Positions 12,694 through 23,075 are shown, numbered from the stretch's first letter. The stretch: DNA of 64,000 nt from Spisula solida (GCA_947247005.1 OX365950.1:14396720-14460719); one strand, 5' to 3'. Program-made: numbers and translations. Notes: a model not told the origin generated them from the letters alone.

Positions 12694-13529
12694 TTTCCTC
12701 TGTAACTATTTATTTCCTCCGTAACCATTTGTATCTTGTATCTATGTACTTATTCTACAGGAATGTATAAATATAACATTCCTGCATTTTAACAGTGAAC
12801 CCTTACTACAACTACAACACACAGATGACCATGGAATGATTAAGTTGATGAAATTAAAGTACCAAAAAGCAATAATTATTATTCTTCCATAAGATCAAGT
12901 TACGTAGCTTTTACAATCAAATTTGCATATAGGTGGACAAAGTATTTTCGACTTAATTTAAAAACCCTGTTTAAAGGCATCGTGTTAATTACGCAATCTA
13001 GAAAAATGACCTGGAACTATTTCATTAATTTGATTTTCCTCCGTAACTTTCCTCCGTAACCGATTTTCATACTCATGTACAATGCATGTACAACTGTTCC
13101 ATAAGTGAAAATTCATTGGCTATAACGTTGATTCATCATACACCAACAGTAAACCGAAATTGCAATTAAAACATTTCATTTTTGAACACAAAATTAAAGT
13201 TTTAAAATAATGATGACTTTAAATAGAAGTTGGTGTGTCGATTAAAACTGGATTTTTGTTAAATGTGAGGCATCAAGCGACCCTTATCAGGGGCTTGTGC
13301 TAAGCAGAAAAGTATATTGTGATGATACTACGAAAACTAAACTTGGTTACGGAGGAAATAATTACGGAGGGTAAAATTTGCATGTTTAATTCGATATATT
13401 CAGTGAGTATTTCAATAAAAGTGTGGTTTAAAATACTTTTTGGTCGTAACTCTGTCTTGTTTATGTAGAACCAAAGCCAATTTTATCTACAACGGTTGAT
13501 TATGTATGAAAAGATGGTTACGGAGGAAA
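12694..13529. repeat. cluster of TTTCCTCCGTAAC 13-mers in dyad arrangement
   Basis: Forward copies occur at 12694 (one mismatch), 12713, 13035 and 13048. Inverse copies (GTTACGGAGGAAA) occur at 13346 and 13517, with a partial one (TTACGGAGGG) at 13362. Two head-to-tail pairs point rightward and the later ones point leftward. The surrounding DNA is AT-rich, so this GC-containing word is conspicuous. It could be a protein-binding array or the remains of an inverted element. Confidence 0.6.
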
Positions 13530-14082
13530 CGGAAAATAATTGGACAAACGAAACCATGATTTACAAATCTGATATATGTAATATAAGTGTATGTGAGTGA
13601 AATGTGTATCCATTATTTGCTGATTGGGTGTCATTGCTAAAATTTCATATATATAAATCACAATTTAAGCTACTCATTTGTAAAATGAAGACCTTATCAA
13701 AATAGTTACGTACGATAGGAAACACGAAATCAAGCGACAGGACATAATGTGAACGGAAAATTTAAAAATGCAAGTTATTCATCAAAGCCTATTGGTTTTT
13801 GATACCATGCCATACCGAGTATGTGAGAACACGGTATTTTTACATATTGAATATACATAATGTACACTTTTCGTCAATGAAAGTCAACAAGTCAGCCAAG
13901 CGACATGCGAAAACGCTATACCCTCTCCATTTACTAGCTATCAAAAGTCAGTTTCCTCGAGTGGTACATTGCTAAAAATATGGAAAAGTCGTCCTAAGTC
14001 GTTAGACATGCTAAAATAATAGAAACAAAATATGCATAACACTTACATCAGAAGTTATAAACAGGCAAAGTCGAGCAACAGC
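13530..14082. other. no gene recognised
   Basis: AT-rich. No ORF or repeat boundary was identified. If the candidate secreted gene is real, this lies in one of its introns. Confidence 0.35.
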
Positions 14083-14120
14083 TATTTTTCAAAATTGGGT
14101 CGATTATTTGAATTTGGCTG
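14083..14120 (-). repeat. short inverted repeat, right copy (partner at 5930-5967)
   Basis: This is the reverse complement of the left copy with about two changes (core aaaattgggtcgattatttg). It may be one end of an 8.2-kb element whose interior has decayed, or one of two unrelated insertions of a short element. Confidence 0.6.
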
Positions 14121-14268
14121 AGGTACTCTTTTGAACACCTTACTAAACCACGTATGACATGAAAAGGAGCTGTGTTTTACACTAATAGTATACCGGTTTA
14201 TCGTACAAGCAGTCAACTCGACATGCCCCGACTTATGCAATAAATCTAAATCTTGAAATCGAACTTAC

Positions 14269-14301
14269 GTGCCGGCGTCGTACTACCGTTGATTTCAACA
14301 A
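14269..14301 (-). CDS. candidate 33-nt micro-exon
   Basis: On the minus strand a pyrimidine-rich acceptor (gtactttttcag) and a full-consensus donor (GTAAGTTC) bound 33 nt. In phase 1 this reads V-VEINGSTTPA, polar and Thr/Ser-containing. Entry and exit phases are both 1, so it can be spliced in or skipped without a frameshift. Joined to the signal-peptide exon at 16280-16331 it would place VEINGSTTPA just after the predicted cleavage zone. Small exons bounded by chance splice sites occur in AT-rich DNA, so confidence is limited. Confidence 0.35.
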
Positions 14302-14720
14302 CTGAAAAAGTACACCATGATTAAAATAAATATTGCATTTTAATACATGTACCCAATTCCCCAGCCTAAATTTCATGCACTATTGACTACAAGACAATAC
14401 GAAATCGGACAGTGAAGGCAGCACTCATATATAAGAAGCTCATATTTGTGAAGTATAATAATGTTAGTCAAGTTTGACTCCCGTGAATGGTAATTGTGTC
14501 CAAAGGCACAAATCCACATGCAGTGTATGAGTCACTAAATTATGTTTGCAACATTTCTTGTCCTATTGCAAATTTGTAAAGCCGTAACAAAAACGCCATT
14601 TCAAGTCATGTTCATTTGTTTGTACTAAACAAGTTCGACAGTGTCAACATCAATCCATTGATAAATAACGTACCAATACTCTCACTATTTAAGTACTGAA
14701 TTATGCCGAATTTCTAATTG

Positions 14721-15190
14721 GCCACCCTATAAAATGTGATACTATGTGATAACTTCAATCAATACATATGAAGTTGTGTTATATTTTCATTCTACACATC
14801 AATCTATCGATCTAAAGAAATAAAACACGTGTTCAGGTACAAAATCGTCAATGCGGAACGGTTAGTGCGAAATGCCTTTATTGTAACATATGCACAAACA
14901 GAAACGATAATCACATTTCCGCGCTCGACATAACTCATTCTCACCAAGTTTAAAGTTTTTCTCAAATGCCAGACGACAGAGAATACAATCCTACTAAATG
15001 GGTAAATCACACTTGACCACTTGCCAATCAGCCATTTCGCACTAACCGTTCGACAGGGATGATTTTGTACATGAGTGTGCATAGGTGAAGTATTTCTGGA
15101 AATCGATAGATTAGTGCGTGAAATGTAAAATAACACGACATTAGATTTATTGATTGCATACATCGCATATTATCAATTTTATAGGGTGGC
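14721..15190. mobile_element. long-armed foldback MITE (470 bp)
   Basis: The ends are gccaccctataaaat (14721-14735) and its inverse (15177-15190). The similarity continues inward: 'caatctatcgatctaaagaa' on the left matches the inverse of 'ggaaatcgatagattagtgc' on the right, and 'cggaacggttagtgcgaaat' matches the inverse of 'atttcgcactaaccgttcga'. Most of the element folds into one imperfect stem with a centre near 14955. The 119-codon minus-strand ORF across it comes from these arms and is not a gene. No clear target duplication was seen. Confidence 0.82.
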
Positions 15191-15831
15191 AAACCAGTCA
15201 TTCATTGAAGTGAAATGGACAGAAAAACCTCCATGTTCGTCCTTACTTCATAATCATCAGTATAACTAGGAATAATTCCCTCATGTAACGGTCAGTCATG
15301 TAAAGGGTTATTTAGTTAGTAATACATGAAATACAGAAACTGTTATGGGGTGTACAGTATTGCCTTTAAATACCCACTACTATAATCACTAGATTATACC
15401 ATTGACATATGTATATAACATAAGAGCAGATGTTGAAGAAGTTCTATGTAAACTACAAAATAAAACATCAAAACATATCTATATCATGCCGTAAGTGATG
15501 ATTCTTGTCTGTGTGTCACACGAATGACCGCATTTTGTTACAGGAGAGACAAATTCTAGTTTACAATCAAATCCTTATAAATATTGTACTACGTCTGGAT
15601 GATATTATATCCTTTTTAATTATGTTGCATATGTAACTATTCACATAACAGATAATGGGAATGTCAAACGCACTACGTCAGCAGAAGTTTTGGTTGCTGA
15701 GGGATACATATATACTATAATACCTAAACGAATGCAATATCATATTCAATGTATGTCACAGATAACCAAGATTGAAATTACATGTCAGAACGGGAAAGGT
15801 GACAGACAAAAAAGTAATGTCGCACTACCTG
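15191..15831. other. no gene recognised
   Basis: AT-rich. A minus-strand ATTAAA (complement of tttaat at 15614-15619) lies about 220 nt beyond the TAA at 15839 and could serve as a weak polyadenylation signal if the exon at 15832-15921 is terminal. Confidence 0.3.
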
Positions 15832-15921
15832 ACATTGCTTAAACACTGTTTGATCCACTGTCTATCAATCGAATAACATAATGCGAATACAACGCCTGAC
15901 ATACTGATGATGATTGACCTG
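15832..15921 (-). CDS. candidate exon with in-frame stop (short secreted peptide or poison exon)
   Basis: On the minus strand a NAGNAG acceptor (catatgcagcag) opens a frame that joins in phase 1 to the signal-peptide exon at 16280-16331. It adds AGQSSSVCQALYSHYVIR and then LIDSGSNSV before TAA at 15841-15839. The result would be a 44-residue precursor. A GTAGTG donor follows (the exon would end at 15832, 90 nt, symmetric phase 1), so it could instead be a cassette exon that truncates the protein. I do not recognise the peptide; it has one cysteine beyond the signal region. Confidence 0.35.
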
Positions 15922-16279
15922 CTGCATATGCAGCAAATGCACACCAATTTTAAAATATACCAATACAAGAAACGATTTGGAAAACAGCATTCACATAATA
16001 AATAATTCCTCGGACTCAAAAGTGTTGATCCATGCCGAATTTACTAAACTGTATCAAAAAATTAGTAACATAAGGTACAAGGGCAAGGTACCTAGTATTC
16101 AACAAAATTCAGAGTACTAAAGGCATAAGGCAAAGCTATCAAAAGTGACAACGTCCTATTCCAAGAAGATGGCAGACGTTCTAAAGGGGCCACACGGCAC
16201 AGGCAACACTATTATTAAGATTAATATTAAAACATTGATTTTGGCAATGATCTTACATACTTTTATAATAAACACTTAC

Positions 16280-16331
16280 CGATAACAGTAAGTACAAGGC
16301 AAAGTAATAAGCAAGACACAATGTTCCTCAT
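16280..16331 (-). CDS. candidate first coding exon: signal peptide
   Basis: On the minus strand an acceptor (tttcgttttcag) abuts ATG at 16331. The exon encodes MRNIVSCLLLCLVLTVI plus one base, then a perfect donor GTAAGTGT. A basic residue followed by 14 mostly hydrophobic residues is a standard signal-peptide core, and an ATG directly after an acceptor with a phase-1 exit is common in secreted-protein genes. Downstream partners may be 15832-15921, 14269-14301 and 4392-4555. Upstream, GTAAGT at about 16751-16746 (seen as acttac on the plus strand) could end a 5' UTR exon. The mature product is not recognised. Confidence 0.55.
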
Positions 16332-17250
16332 CTGAAAACGAAAATTAAATATATTTATTACTTTTAGACGATACTCCTGGTAGTCCTATTGCCATGGGCG
16401 AAAGACAGATGAGACGATCGTGTGTCTTTTTTCAATTTCTATGCGCCAAGCAATGCAATTAACAATTATATATTGTATCATTTTATATCATAACAATGGC
16501 AGGCCAAAGGCTAGCTTAATATAATTTTCAAACTCGATTAATATAAGCTTATTCTAATTGACATCTCGTGATGGATCCTCTGTATATTTATACGATTCAA
16601 TACATCATATCACATAATTTTATATCATTTTTGTCTGCTTCTGTTACTATCAACGGAATAAAATAAAATATGTACTTTAAACTTAAAAACATTTTAACAG
16701 TATATTTTAACAAATTATTATATACAAACTCTTATTTAAAAAAAACTTACTTTTTTGGAGTTGCGGATTAATATAACACAATATTTGCACACTATTCTTC
16801 AACCGATTTTTACAGGTCCTTCGCAATTAAACCTGGTCTGAATATAGACTAAAACACATATGTTTATTTGCGCAGTCCTGCAGTGAAATCAAAGTGTTCC
16901 ATTCTAATTGATTAATTAGGTACCACACAATATTATCTGTTAGCAGCCTTTTAGGCAAACTTGATTGTCTTTGATTAATTGCAAAGCCTTGTCAGGTCTT
17001 TGTTTACAAACTACCTATAGTAAATGGTTCTAAAGGTGACACATTACTTGTACATTTAGATTTACTTATACCACGCTCGTTGGTTGCCTGGTACAACTGG
17101 CGATTAACGTCTAAGATACTCGTAACAAATCAATCGATGCGAGGAATGTAATTGTAACACTAAATAATAACTACATATGGCTACAGTTTGACCTCAAAGA
17201 GGTCAAAAATGAACCCGATTGAACAACAGTCGTATATGGATCCTATAGTT
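16332..17250. other. no coding exon recognised; possible 5' UTR exon of the signal-peptide gene
   Basis: AT-rich. A minus-strand donor-like aaaaaaGTAAGTtttt near 16740-16752 follows a stretch that could be an untranslated first exon. No TATA box or CpG cluster supports a start site. Confidence 0.25.
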
Positions 17251-17279
17251 TATCGTTAAAACACGTAACCTGGATGTTT

Positions 17280-17584
17280 ATATGTGTGATCACATGTTAT
17301 ACCACGATTACAGAAGATTGCGTAAAAAACTGTATGGAGTTGCATAAAGTTCCACATAGTCAATGGCAAAACGTTCTATCGCGGTTCTATCTCAGCCTAA
17401 ACTTTATAGTGATGTGCTTTACAAATTTCGAAAGATTTTGGGCCATAACCACTTTCATGATATGTTTATCAAGACAATAAATCGTTTTCTGAGATATGAG
17501 CCTTTAAATTTGCAAAAGACTGCCTGCTTAGTAGTGGGTCCATTTACGGCTGGCCATTATGCTTCCAGTTTCATTGTGCGGTGA
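17280..17584 (+). other. degenerate ORF pair, possibly part of a mollusc dispersed repeat
   Basis: Two overlapping plus frames (17274-17480 and 17363-17584) cover the same bases. The strings SQWQNVLSRFYLSLNFIVMC and FRKILGHNHFHDMFIKTINR give me an impression of a peptide-like repeat often predicted in bivalve genomes, but I cannot name it. No catalytic motif is visible. Its position just upstream of a LINE relic suggests repeat origin. Confidence 0.3.
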
Positions 17585-17865
17585 CCGAACTATATGCAAA
17601 CTCTATGGTATGCCTAACCTCAAGCCTTTCTGGAGGCTGGTATTGATGTATGTATGTTACATTGTCTTGTCGTGCCTTAAAGGGACTGCCTCACGAATTG
17701 GTGTATTGCAAAAATAAAATTAAATTGTCAAATATTCACGTAATTTATGTTTAGTTTCCTGTATATGCCATAAACAACCACATTGACATAACTTGGGAAA
17801 CATCGGCATTTTGTAGTAATTTAGCATTTTTACACTCAAAATTCTATAGGGTATTAATACCAATG

Positions 17866-18590
17866 ATGCCAATGCCTTAAAAGACTGGGTTATGTCCTTC
17901 AATCCATCCAAGTACAAGGTCATCCGCATCATCGGGAAGAGAACCCTCATCAAGATGTCACACTTAATCCACGGTAGTGAGCTACAGGTTGTGACAGGGG
18001 GCAAGTACCCGGGTGTATACATAGATGAGAAGCTCTCCTTAAACACACACATTGCTACCACTTCACAGAAGGCAAACAAAAGCCCCGCCTTCTTCAGGAG
18101 AAACCTGACAAGCTGTCCTCAACAGATAAAGGCACAATGCTACGAGACACTTGTCAGGCCATTCCTTGAAAACGCGAGCTCTGTCTATGATCCGCATACC
18201 ACGACCAGCACCACTCAACTGTTCAACGACGCTCATCACGATTTGTCAAAGGGGTCTTCCGCACCACAAGCAGCTACAGCAAGGTGATTGCTCACATTGG
18301 AAACCCTTTGCTGAACGCCGCTCTAGTTTCAAGTTGGTGATGGTCTACATAATCACCTATGGACTTGTTAACATACTAACATAGACCTTCTCCCTACCAG
18401 CATCCATCAACACTCGGGTCCACTCCACCAGGTACTTGCTTCCCTTCCGTCGCACATATGTGTTCCTGCACTCCTTCTTCCCCTCCACCATCTGACTCTG
18501 GAACCAGCTCCCTGAGCAAGCCACCATCGTCGACTGTGTTGATGCCTTCCAAGGGGGTCTTGACAGAAAGGATAACGCGTTTTTTGAACT
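17866..18590 (+). pseudogene. non-LTR retrotransposon reverse transcriptase C-terminal relic
   Basis: The plus frame reads LKDWVMSFNPSKYKVIRI, then KYPGVYIDEKLSLNTHI, FRRNLTSCPQQIKAQCYETL, VRPFLENASSVYDPHT and, after a frameshift, KPFAERRSSFKLVMVYIITY GLVNI. These are the conserved strings C-terminal to the palm/thumb of jockey/CR1-like LINE RTs: the FNPsK motif, KYLGV.I, KAN..L.FLRRNL, and RP.LEYAS.VWDP. At least two frameshifts and an in-frame stop break it. The catalytic FADD box and endonuclease are absent. The copy is 5'-truncated and dead. Confidence 0.88.
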
Positions 18591-19017
18591 CCTCTCAGTA
18601 AATACTTGTTGCGCCGCTCGCACGATTTGGTACATAAATAGTACGATATTGCCCCGGGGTGGGACTTGTACTCAACTAGAAGAAGGATACATTGGTTGAA
18701 TTTTGGTTTATAAGATAATGTTAGCAATCAAAGAGTTTGTTCTTAATACCTTATATCTCCTGTTTTAATGTACATATAAATATATACAATTAATTGTATG
18801 CAATAGATTTATTATTCAGCTTTAATATAATACCTAATTTATTGAAAAATTCAAGGAATAAAACAGGTGTTAACAAAGAGCCACACCTACTCTCATTTTA
18901 ATAGAAATTCCAATTTTATCAGGAAATATCCAATTCGCCTCATTCAAACAATAATTTTCTGAATTATATAAGAGATAGAAATATAGATTATATCATGCAG
19001 TAGAAGAACCTTATTGT

Positions 19018-20365
19018 AGTCAGTCAGAGTGACGTCCCCTGAAAATCAAGGGAGATAACTCGGTAATACAATAGTTGTTTCCCTTCAGTTCAGGAGAAGC
19101 AACTTTGTTTGACTTATTTTAAGCCATTCAAGGTGACTTCCCGTGAAAATTAACGGAGATAACTCGGTTAAACAAGAGTCGCTTACGTTGAATCAGGGTA
19201 AACAACTCTGACATATTTTAAGTCAGTCAGAGTGACATCACCTGACAACCAAGGGAAAGAACTATGTAATATAACAGTTGTTTCCCTTGAATTCAGGGAA
19301 GCAACTCTGTTCGACTCAATTTACCTCAGTCAGAGATAAAAAATTTAAACACATTATATTCGAATTCACCATCAAGTAGCATAATGGTCACTGTCAAGGA
19401 TGAAAACCCCAAAACAGCAATGAAATATTCTCTAAATATGCAGCGGCCCTGTATTTAGTCAAAATCTCCTCTATAATCAAATTTTCTACATGGCCAATTC
19501 GTATATGAGAAACTGTGGTCTGGTACCTTACATTGAATCAGGGGAAGTAATTTTGCTCGACTTATTTTAAGACCATCAGAGAGACTTCCCCTGAATATCC
19601 AGAGAGAGGATACCGTATTACGATAACTCGGTAACACAATAGTTGCTTCCCTTGAGACTTGAAAAAGCAATCCAGTATTACTTATTTTAAGTCAGTCAGA
19701 GTGACTTCTCCTCATTCAAGTGAAGCAACTCTCATATTACCGAATTCTCTCCCTTGAATCTGGGAAAGCACACTGCTTGACTTATTTTAAGTCAGTCAGA
19801 GTGACTTCCCATGGAGAACACGATAATACAAGAGTTACTTTCCTTGAATCAGTGAAGAAACTCTGTTTTACTTGTTTCAAATCAGCCAGAGTGACTTCCC
19901 CTGATTCAAGGGAAGCAACTCTTTGTATCACCGAGTTCTCTCCCTTGAATCAGGGAAACAACTCTGCTGGACTTATTTTTAGATCGTCCCCTGAAAATCA
20001 AGAGAAGCAACTCTTGTATTAGCGAGTTCTCTCCTAGGAATAAAGGGAAGCAACTCTGCTGGACTTATTTAAGTCTGTCAGAGTTACATATTCTAAAAAT
20101 CAACGTGAATTCCTCGAAAATACAATGGTTGCTTCCCTTGAATCTGGGGAAGCAACTCTGTTTTACTCATTTTAAGTCAGTCAGAGCGAATTCCCAGGAC
20201 AATCAAGGGAGCGAACACGGTAATACAAGAGTTACGTTTCTTGAATCAGGAAAGCAACTTGTTTCAAGTCAGTCAGAGTGAATTCCCCTGATTTAAGGGC
20301 AGCAACTCTTTGTATTACCGAGTTATCTCTCTTGAATCAGGGGAAACAACTCTGCTGGACTCATA
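19018..20365. repeat. ~100-bp tandem array ('gtcagtcagagtgacttcccctg')
   Basis: About a dozen units share 'agtcagtcagagtgacttcc', 'cctgaaaatcaagggagata', 'cttcccttgaatcagggg' and 'aagcaactctg'. Unit starts near 19018, 19122, 19221, 19571, 19690, 19790, 19887, 20070, 20174 and 20268 give a period of about 95-105 bp. A gap around 19330-19540 is interrupted by unrelated sequence. Units contain the 'caagggagataactc' word typical of molluscan repeats, and its near-inverse gives each unit a hairpin. ORFs across the array are repeat-derived. Confidence 0.88.
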
Positions 20366-21165
20366 ATTTCTATGCATTTGATGTAGAGGATTTCGTTAGA
20401 TATAGCCGTGAGACAACATATGAGACAACAAAGTCACATCTAAAGTCACATCAAGCGAATTATATTACTGATTAAAAAAACATGCTCAATTGTTCAAGTT
20501 CATAGCGATTTTTCGTATAAAATAGTCAAAATTGCAAAGTATATGCTGTACAATCATTATTGTTCGAGTGATTTGAATGTTCGTTGATTTCGTTGAGCTT
20601 GACCACGAAAGCTTATCCACGTGTTTAAACGATCTCCCAACAGAACATGGGGTTACCCTTCCATGATTTATAAACAAGGCCACCACGAATATTATGATCC
20701 CACGAAAAGGCATTTTATTAATATTTACGAAATCTAATATCCACGAAAATTTGTGATTTTACAGTAGTATTGAATTGCCGAGTAGACAATGAACTGATCG
20801 ATTAGATCATCTTCTCAGTATGTTATAATGTATAAGTGGATTTTCCGCGGGATGAACAACTGAATTTCAAACATTCAGTGTGCGGAAATCTTAGCGATTT
20901 GCTACATTTCTTTGCAAAAGTCTTTGTGGACCAATATTTCGGCGTCGCTGATTTATGCACACGTATATACTAACACTTCAAAAGCAATGAAAGCACCATT
21001 TTAATTTTTATTAAATCTCCGTATTTTTATCTTATGCTCATGAAATGTACAAATGAGAGGTTTTACTCATTACTAACAAAGACAACATGGTTGAAATCAA
21101 TACAGTTCAGTGCAAAAATGCACTACTTAATAATTTTTAAATAGCTCATATTTCAGATGCACACT
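20366..21165. other. no gene; ccacgaa-rich repeat-like segment at 20580-20755
   Basis: The stretch 20580-20755 repeats the word ccacgaa (gaccacgaaagc, ccaccacgaatatt, cccacgaaaagg, tccacgaaaattt). This resembles a degenerate dispersed element. The rest shows nothing. Confidence 0.35.
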
Positions 21166-22475
21166 CCATTATCAATTTAATGCAAAACGCAATACACGCT
21201 CCATTATCAAGTTCATGAAAAACGCAATGCACGCTCCATTGTCAATATCAACAAGATGGCCCTAAGGACCCTAGGTCGCTCACCTGTCGTAGTAGTGCAT
21301 GGACACCCCATATGGTGATAGCATTTTCTGAAGAAGATTCAAGAAAATTCAGCCTCTATTGCAAGTGTTTTATGATTTTACAATGTGACCTAGTTTTTGA
21401 CCCCAGATGACCCAATATCGAACTTGGCTTAGATTTTTTTAGATGATCATTGTGACCAAATTTCATTAAGATTAGGTCAAAATTGTGACCTCTAGTGACT
21501 ACACAAGGTTCTTCTATGATTTGACATTGTGACCTAGTTTATGACCCCAGATGATCCAAAATCGACCATGACCTAGATTTTGTTAAGATGATCATTGTGA
21601 CTTAGTTTCATAAAGATTCGGCCAAAATTGTGACCTCTAGTGCCTTCACAATGTTTTTTTATGATTTGGCCTTGTGACCTAGTTTTTGACCCTGGATGAC
21701 CCAATATCGAACTTGAACTAGATTGTGTTGAGATGATCATTGTGATCTAGTTTCATAAAGATTAGATCAACATTGTGACCTCTAGTGACTACACAAGGTT
21801 TTTCTATGATTTGACCTTATGACCTAGTTTTTTACCCAGGATGACCCAATATCGAACTTGACCTAGATTTTTTTACATAATCATTGTGACCAAGTTTCAT
21901 AAAGATTAAGTCAAAATTGCGACCTTTAATGCTCACAAGGTTTTTCTATGTTTTGACCTTGTGGCCTAGTTTTTGACCCCGGATGACCCAATATCGAACT
22001 TGACTTAGATTTTTTTAGATGATCATTGTGACCAAGTTTCATTAAGATTAGGTCAAAATTGTGACCTCTAGTGACTACACAAGGTTCTTTTATGATTTGA
22101 CCTTGTGACCTAGTTTTTGACCCCAGATTACCCAATATCGACCTTGACCTAGATTTCGTTAAGATGATCATTGTGACTTAGTTTTATAAAGATTAGGCCA
22201 CAAGTGTGACCTCTAGTGACTACACAAGGTTTTTTATGATTTAGCCTTGTGAACTAGTTTTTTACCCTGGATGACCCAATATCGAAATTGAACTAGATTT
22301 TGTTGAGATGGTCATCGTGACCATGTTTCATAATGATTAGGCTAAAAATGTGACCTCTAGTGCCTACACAATTAAATTGTGGACATACAACGGACGACGG
22401 ACGAAGAGTGATACAGGTGAGCAAAAACCGCAAAGCACGCTCCATTGCCAATTTCATGAAAAACGCCACTAAAAA
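21166..22475. repeat. ~33-45-bp minisatellite 'cacgctccattatcaattt', split by an insertion
   Basis: Units reading 'cacgctccattatcaagttc' plus 'atgaaaaacgcaatg' occur three times at 21166-21250 and resume at 22428-22475 (gcacgctccattgccaattt). The 1.2-kb ~144-bp array element sits exactly between, so the element inserted into a pre-existing minisatellite. Confidence 0.75.
21252..22426. mobile_element. ~144-bp tandem array element with inverted termini
   Basis: The left end 'aagatggccctaaggaccct' and 'aggtcgctcacctgt' is answered by 'gacggacgaagagtgat' and 'acaggtgagc' at the right; GCTCACCTGT (21278-21287) and ACAGGTGAGC (22413-22422) are exact inverses. Between them lie about seven units anchored by 'gtgacctagtttttgacccc' at 21387, 21531, 21676, 21821, 21963, 22107 and 22251, a spacing of 142-145 bp. 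Each unit also holds 'gatgatcattgtgaccaagt' and 'gtgacctctagtgactacac'. No transposase is encoded. Further copies occur at eight places in the window. The layout resembles non-autonomous elements that carry central tandem repeats. Confidence 0.85.
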
Positions 22476-22571
22476 CGCCTGACTGAAGTAAGCAGATCGC
22501 TATATACCTCAGTTTTGAACACTCAATTTCCCCATTACATGATATTAACTTGATTCAAATGCTTGTTATTT

Positions 22572-22672
22572 CCACAGGTAACTGTATCATTGATTAAGAG
22601 TAAAAGTAAAAAAATAAACATTTTTTATTAAAGTTGTGTTTCACTATTAACCAATGATACAAATACCTGTGG
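22572..22672. mobile_element. small foldback MITE, copy 1 (~101 bp)
   Basis: The left arm 'ccacaggtaactgtatcatt' and the right arm (inverse of 'aatgatacaaatacctgtgg') pair over about 26 bp with three or four mismatches. The left arm matches 59847-59875 almost exactly (ggtaactgtatcattgat, then t/c aagagtaaaa), so this is one of two family members in the window. Confidence 0.8.
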
Positions 22673-23075
22673 TTATTTACATCTTAGAATATTCGCATAT
22701 CTTCAGAAAACTTTAATCAAAGGTACATTGTAAAAACTTATTGTTTATAAAATCAACTTTAATTTATAAATTTTAGTAGTTTTGTGATACCATGGCAACA
22801 TCATAAAGTGAACTTTCCATCGATTTTTAGTGACTGCAAGAATTGCTTAGCGACCACAAATGTGTAATTATGTAAACAGGTAATGTGTATGATGGTTTTA
22901 TTAGACAATGGTTTTATTATACTTAATTAATGATAGTTAACAGAGTCTGGTAAGGGTTTATTTAATTTACCTTTGATGAGTCATTTTTGATTTTTAGATT
23001 ATTTTTGCGGTTTATTTTTTAAAGATGGAAACTTAACTTATGTCACCTGGCTATATATGTATTACACAATTAAAG
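22673..23075. other. no gene recognised
   Basis: AT-rich sequence with no supported feature. Confidence 0.35.

Noticed and set aside
14804..15163. 119-codon minus ORF
   Set aside because: Lies wholly inside the arms of the foldback MITE.
21926..22171. 81-codon minus ORF as a gene
   Set aside because: It is the open frame of the 144-bp tandem units; treated as a repeat property, not a gene.
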